From the NCBI RefSeq assembly GCF_963169125.1, contig NC_084798.1, positions 199,883,481-199,947,480 on the forward strand: a stretch of DNA of 64,000 nt, written 5' to 3'. Made by a program: the position numbers and the translations under genes. Below the pieces are notes generated by a model. That model made no database searches, was not told the DNA's origin, and saw only the letters and a list, made by a program, of their open reading frames with translations. Numbering within the stretch: the stretch's first letter is position 1; each line of letters starts with the position of its first letter. The stretch is from Humulus lupulus (lineage: Eukaryota > Streptophyta > Magnoliopsida > Rosales > Cannabaceae). This document shows positions 58,352 to 64,000 of the stretch, in pieces.

Positions 58352-60803
58352 TGTAACGACCCAAATTTCCTAATAAGGTTTAGGACCTTGATTAGGAGGC
58401 CGAGAGGGCCATAATTGATTTATTGTGTTACTATATGATTATTTGCATGATTATGTGGGTCATATTATTATATGATGATAAAGGCATGCATGGGGCTATA
58501 TACTCTGCTGTGACGGTATTTTGGTAATTTGGCTCACTGAGAGCGTAATTGTGTACTTGTGTGTTTATTGGTAGGCTAAAGTTGATACCACATTATTATG
58601 TGGATATATCTGTGATCTGTGACTCGAGACGATTCTAGGGCCAGATAGTGGGAAAAGTCACAACGGGGTTTAAGATATGACTTTGGAGAAGTCGGGAATA
58701 ATTTTAGATAGTGGGTAGTGATTTGGATTATCGGGACATGAAAATAAATATATGGAGATATATTTGAGGTTAGGATGTCTAGGTGGGAATATTGGGGGAT
58801 TTTACCATTTTGGCCTCGGGGACGGTTCCGGCACCCCGAGCCTCGGGATTAACTCAATATGTGAGATAGACTTAAGGAAGTCTTTAGAAGAAAAATAAAC
58901 CGACTAAACACTTAGGCTTAGTTCTCTCTCTCTCTCTCTCTCTCTCACGCTTAAGGAAACACATAGAAAACCAAGGGAGTTTGGTGATGAGAATTTGGAG
59001 ATTTAGCTCAGGAAAAATCAAGGAACTGAAGCAGGGATTAAGGTAAGCATTTAACTCTGTTTTCTGTGGTTGAATTATGAGTTTTAGCTGGGTTTTAGTT
59101 AAGTGCTGAAACAAGTTTAGTTGTGATGTTCTAAGGCAGAATTAAGAGTGGAAACTTGGGAGCTTAGCTTGGTCACAGCTTGGAGAGGTGATAATACAGC
59201 AAAGGTAAGCTTCAACTCCTGGTTAGAGGCTTTAAATTGAGTTTGATGGCTGGTTTGTGTGCTTTTAGCACTTGGGTTTCAGAAATTGAAAGGAAGAGAT
59301 TGGAGTGTGTTAGGCTATGTTTTCTTGAGGGTTATGTTGCTTAGATCATGCTAAAAAGGTGGGGAATTAATTGGTTAAGAGTTGGGAAGTTTTGGGATGG
59401 TTTAAGGTAAGGTTTTGAGCTTTAAAATGGTGTAAAATCTGGGTTCAAAGGGGAGGGCCGCGGCTCTGTTCTAGAGCGTTGCGACCCTAACATGCAAGGA
59501 AGCCAAGGGGGCTCGGCCAAGGGGGCACACCGCGGCGCCCAAGGCAAGGGCCGCGGCTAGGCTTTGGGGGTCGCAGCCCTTGGTTGCACACTTGAGATTT
59601 TGAGGGTTTTAAGCATGGGAGAGTGGTCTTGCGTGCTCGGGTTTGGTTTCACCACCGTGCTTAGTGGAATTTGATATCCCGGGAGTTAGTTTTATAACTG
59701 GAACCTATATCTGAATATTTATGAAACCCTATACTTTGGTTGTGGCTAGGTGATAAAGGCTTAGGCTCGGGAACGAATCGTGCTTGAGGGGCGTTGCTCG
59801 TAATTCTATAACCGCACAGACTAAAGGTAAGAAAGCTGCACCTGATTATGTGGCTAGGTTGGGACTAAGTGTTCCCTATGTTTGTATGCATTGTTATGTG
59901 AATGTGATTAACCATGTGGACACAATGGGACTAAGAGCTCCCTATATTTGTATATCATGTCATGAGATGGTATTATTATACCATGGGACATGCGATAACC
60001 GGCCTAAGAGTGTCGGAATCAATATTTGCACACAGGGCGTGGCTCGGCCACTGGTAGCTGAGGCAACTTATTTATCACTGAGCTCGGTTAAGCTAGCCGG
60101 AATCAGTAAGTATTACACTGGGGGTGTCCCAAGAGAGCCGAAGACAGTGTATTAAACAGAGGGTGCGACTAAGGGCACTGACCCTGAATATCATTTGATG
60201 ACGTGATAAACTGTTGATTATGATCGTGAATATTGTGTTATGAATGTGATTTGTTGGCTGTTTGGATGACAAACTGTTAGTCTGCTGTGTGATATCACTG
60301 ATTGGATAAATGTTATGAAATGCTGAACTCCTGGTTATGAATTGTGAGATATTTGATAAATGATGTTGATTTTGCTATGTTATCATGCTTTCTTGCTGGG
60401 CCTCGGCTCACGGGTGCTACGTGGTGCAGGTAAAGGCAAGGGTAGGCTGAATTAACCATGAGTTGGAGAGCTCTGGGGGCGAGGTGTACAATGTCAGCTG
60501 CACGGCCACCACGGTCGAGGAATTGTACAGGGACGGAAACCTAAAATGTATATTTTGCCATTAGAGTGGCTTGAATTATTTGTAACTCTTGGAATTTGTT
60601 TTAACTAAGACGTCTAAATCCTGTTTTGAGTTTCCATGTATTAAACTGTCATTTTTAATGAAATAGTCTGTTTGCGACCAAAATCTTTTATTCCTACTCT
60701 GGTGATGATATTGAATTCACATTTTGTTTAAATGACTTGATTAGCAAGTCTTGCACTATTTTAAACACACAGTGTAACGGTCTGGGTTATCCAGGGCGTT
60801 ACA
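58352..60803 (+). repeat. Tekay-type 5' LTR, 2,452 bp
   Basis: It starts TGTAACGACCC and ends GGGCGTTACA, followed by a PBS, so it is a true 5' LTR in plus orientation. The GC-rich block is at 59450-59585 and the conserved block at 60388-60440. The left 5 bp are ATAGT; the matching right TSD is not in the window. Confidence 0.88.
58922..58946 (+). repeat. (TC)n microsatellite in the LTR
   Basis: There are about twelve TC units between AGT and ACGC. Other LTR copies of the family lack it. Confidence 0.9.
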
Positions 60804-60806
60804 ACT

Positions 60807-60818
60807 TGGTATCAGAGC
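60807..60818 (+). promoter_or_regulatory. Primer-binding site (initiator Met-tRNA type)
   Basis: TGGTATCAGAGC lies three bases after the LTR end, the same spacing as in the complete Tekay-type element. Confidence 0.92.
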
Positions 60819-63630
60819 CGTTTGGGTTTATGGGTTCCTAAAGATTAGCTGGACATGTACACTCGCCGCTAAAGACAAGCTCGACTCAGGGTTTTGTAGT
60901 GGAATACATGAAATTGTATGCTTAAGTGCTTGAATGAACTACGGGTGTATTAGCTGGTATGATTAATAGGGAGCATGAGATACCGATAGGGCCTGGCCCT
61001 TGACTGTTGTGTGATGATATTAAGGCATGCTGATTAGCATTGCTCTTGCATGTGGATGAATACATGGATAGTGATGAAATATGGATTGCGGGTTATTATA
61101 CGCTTAAATTGAACTTATATGTTATACCTGTTTATTGGCATGGAGGACATAGTAGGTATGAACGCATCTAGTGATAAAGAAATTTGATAATTTATGCATC
61201 ATATGGGTGTTTGATATGCTTTATGTGTGTTTGATTGTTATGATCATTTGGATCTGCCCTTGAGATGGTTTTGGGTATAAACGTAAGGGCTGAGAAGTTT
61301 AGTCGGTGAAGACAGATTAATTCAGGGTGTATGTATTGAGAATGGTCAATCAGATTCAGTTTTGGTTTTGGTAAGGATAGAATATGACAGTTGGGGGTTG
61401 GAATCCTCCACCTGCCCTTGAGATTCGCAGCAGATGTTTGCTGATATATGAGTCAGGCTATAAGGTCTGATAGAATGGATTGGATGGATGAAAAAGGTAA
61501 GTTACTAAGGAGGAACAGACAAGAATTATTGTATGGAAGTATTATCCTCTAGTTTCGAGGAAGGTTTGGGTTTGTTCAGGAATCGATTAATGAATGGGCG
61601 TGGCTGATCCCGTTCTTAGTGTTATGAGAAGGATAAATTGGGACAAAGTAGCCGTGCTAGGCATTTGTGGTAAGAGGATGTCGAAAGTGGCAAGATAGCG
61701 GTGGTATATATTGCCGAGTTTGGTGGGTTGGTCGATCCACTTTGGGTTATGGTACAAATGGATGAAGCCGGAGATGATAAGTCATTTGTGAGTTAAATTA
61801 TGAGATGGTTGTCTGTGCTTGGGCGGTAGAGAGAGGGCCTCATTATCTACGATGAAAGGAATACAGGTGATGATATTTTTGTTCGTGGAAATGTAGTAAG
61901 TGTGGCTACTCAGTGATCGGAAGAATGAGAACCTTCGGCGGTTTTATGGCTCCTGGTTTGGACAGGAAGGGGGATTCAGTTTACAGGTTGGCCATCAAGA
62001 CGGGGAAGACTGGGATATTTTACTCATTTAAAGCCCAAGGTTAGTTTCTCAGAGGTGACCAGTGGATTGGATAGCCTTTGCTTTGGTTGGGAAAAAAGAG
62101 CTGAAAGGATTTGGTGCCATGCGTCTATTAGGAAGGATTCAGATGAGTATTTGTTGAGGAAAGCTAATATGTTATATAAGGGACAACCCTGGACAGTCAC
62201 GAGTAATTCTTGAAGTATATTGATTGGACTGAATGGGAATTAAATTAGTCAGTAAGGATGTAGATGAGAATGCAGCTTTTGGGCACAGTTTGGAACTTGG
62301 GTATGGAAGAAGTTGGTATCAGGGATGCAATGAGGGATGATATTAGGTTGGCTTAAGGAATTATTGAGTCACTTGGAAAGGTATGCGATTTATAAGTGAA
62401 TTGGGTAGAGTATTGTGTCGTGGGACTCATGGATATTGCCTGCTAGGGATGAAGAGTTTAAATGCCTCGTTACAAGACAGGACAATGTCTTCAGGAGTTG
62501 ATTATCGATCTGGTTATTACTAGATAAGGATCAAGGAAAGAGACATCTCAGGAATTATTACTTGTACCGAGAGGGGTGTGTGTATTATCAGTAAGGGTTC
62601 CTAATTTCTTGGTACTTCAACAACATGGGCAAGCCTGATAGGCAGAGAATAGAGAAATGACATGGATGGGTGGTATTCAGATTCACTGGTGATAGGATAA
62701 ATCACTCCCCAGCTAGAGGTAGAACGTGAAGGACTACTATACTGATGATATCGTGACTGAAGCAGCAGGGTCAGAGGTAAGGTTTAGAAGGTATTAACTT
62801 CATTTTTTTTCAAAGGTATTCAAGGTTAAACTACAGGAAGAGAATAGATCAGGTATGAAGAGATTTGATTGGAAGCACACTAAGACCAATGAACATATCG
62901 GCTACTACTTGAGGTATCCTTGAAGACAGTCATAACGTAAGGATTTTGGGTATGAAGAGTTGGTCAAGTATGGGGAACAGTGATGGGTTGTAAGAAAGGA
63001 GCAGTAACTCTTGAGTTTAAAAGGGGAGATCCTCGCAGTGATTAGCATTTGTACCTGGAGTGGGAAATTTGTTGCGGGGGAAAGGTTAGAACCTTAGCTA
63101 GTATGATGAACACTACTTGAGTGGTATCAGTGGGACAAGACAGACTGGATTAGTTTGTGGGATTCCAGATGAGTATCCAAGAAATTTGTCAAGAAGTACG
63201 TCTGCGTAAAGGGATAGAATGGTGATAAGATTGGTGTCAGTGATAAAATCATATCTAAGACGCTGTATTGAACGATTTTGACAAAAGCGGTGAGAGTTAA
63301 GGTCTCAATTGTTGAGTAGGATGACATTCCTCAGGAAGGATCTTTGATCTGGTTATTACCACCTAGAGATCAGGAATAGTTAAGGATCTTTGATCTGGTT
63401 ATTACCAGCTAGAGATCGGGTGCAGTTAGGGATCTTTGATCTGGTTATTACCAGTTGGAGATCAGGGAAGAGGATAGGTAGGAGGTTGCTGTTATATTAG
63501 ATAAGGGCACTGAGGGTGCTGAATTATGTGTTGAGGGTTTGGTCAATGCCAAACTGTTTTTGTGAAATAGGTGAAAAGAGTATTCAAAGATTATCTGAAT
63601 TGGACTTGTGATTGTCTTGATCGACGGCAC
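60819..63630 (+). mobile_element. Interior of a Tekay-type element without recognisable coding
   Basis: The first 80 bases resemble the leader of the complete element. Beyond that, 2.7 kb hold no open frame above about 65 codons on either strand and no zinc-knuckle, RT or integrase motif that I can find, although the base composition is not AT-rich. It is either a badly decayed internal region or a non-autonomous (LARD-like) interior. It ends where a minus-oriented LTR begins, not in its own 3' LTR. Confidence 0.6.
63338..63475 (+). repeat. 46-bp tandem repeat, three copies
   Basis: Units start at 63338, 63384 and 63430, each with GGATCTTTGATCTGGTTATT. A diverged copy (GATCTGGTTATTACTAGATA) lies near 62509. 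Confidence 0.85.
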
Positions 63631-64000
63631 TGTAACGCCCTACTACCTTAGAGTCATTACTAAGTGAGTTTTAAAAGAAACTTTGTGCAATGAACTCGCT
63701 AACCGAGGTTTTTAAAACAAAAGTGTGACTAAGCAAAAGTTAAGGCTGTAATCTTTAAAAATGCGCTGTTTCATTGAAAACTTCTAGTATATAACATTTG
63801 GGATCCCAAAATAGGGTTTGAAAACTATTTACAACTGAAAATAAGTTGACAGTTGATTAGTTATTAAAATCACAGATTATTACAGCCATTTCTCGAAAAT
63901 ACCCCCAACCAAAGCAGTCGGGCAGGCCAAACATGTACGCGTCGCCTCACGCTCTCCGTACTCATGGCTAGTTGACTCATTCTTTGCCCTTACCTGAAAC
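63631..64000 (-). repeat. Start of another Tekay-type LTR, cut by the window end
   Basis: It opens TGTAACGCCCTACTACC, the left edge of minus-oriented LTRs of this family. It contains ATTTGGGATCCCAAAAT near 63797 as in relatives and reaches the CCCTTACCTGAAAC part of the conserved block at the last bases. The rest lies outside. Confidence 0.8.

Noticed and set aside
59784..60155. Plus-strand 123-codon frame in the Tekay-type LTR
   Set aside because: It lies wholly in the LTR, overlaps direct repeats (GGGACTAAG...CTCCCTAT) and has no domain.

Overview
This is a window of plant nuclear DNA, almost certainly from a eudicot. The evidence is one intron-containing group I WRKY transcription-factor gene, AT-rich intergenic DNA, and a dense nest of plant-type LTR retrotransposons (Ty3/gypsy chromoviruses and Ty1/copia) plus a LINE. 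I cannot name the species from the sequence alone.

Layout. 1-5.1 kb: an LTR fragment, a small hAT-like element, a 590-bp solo LTR with a perfect target-site duplication (TSD), and an old LTR carrying a cluster of heat-shock-element-like motifs. That old LTR is split by a 2.64-kb solo LTR. 5.8-10.3 kb: the only host gene recognised, a WRKY32-like gene with five exons (6174-6426, 6570-6619, 8284-8984, 9108-9266, 9894-10251; 506 residues), two WRKY domains, one GC-AG intron and a W-box-rich promoter. 10.3-14.4 kb: AT-rich DNA with MITE-like elements and a 68-bp tandem repeat. 14.4-22.1 kb: a minus-strand LINE broken by a solo LTR, which is itself broken by a second solo LTR. 22.1-30.7 kb: a decayed copia element, another solo LTR and a mosaic of copia LTR pieces in both orientations. 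30.7-43.1 kb: a complete minus-strand Ty3/gypsy element of Tekay/Del type with TSD CAAAC. Its roughly 1,525-codon gag-pol frame is interrupted only by three nonsense codons, and it carries a nested solo LTR. 43.1-54.3 kb: the end of a copia LTR, then the 3' part of a probable Tat-like element with an antisense reading frame and its own minus-strand promoter. A second complete chromovirus (46396-52367, TSD CCTGG) lies inside it. 54.3-64 kb: AT-rich DNA, a 2.09-kb solo-LTR-like element (TSD ATTAG), a plus-strand Tekay-type 5' LTR with primer-binding site (PBS) and an apparently non-coding interior, and the start of another LTR cut by the window end.

Insertion order can be read from the nesting: LINE, then LTR 15732-21132, then LTR 17669-20738; copia LTR, then the Tekay element 30718-43110, then solo LTR 33058-35856; Tat-like remnant, then chromovirus 46396-52367. 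The Tekay-type LTRs (at least eight copies, two subfamilies) share three features despite divergence: a GC-rich block of GCCGCGGCC-like motifs, an array of TGACT/AGTCA dyads, and a conserved block ending in a splice-donor-like CAGGTAAAG. The points most worth following up are the heat-shock-element LTR, the antisense frame of the Tat-like remnant, the expanded G tracts, and the conserved LTR blocks.
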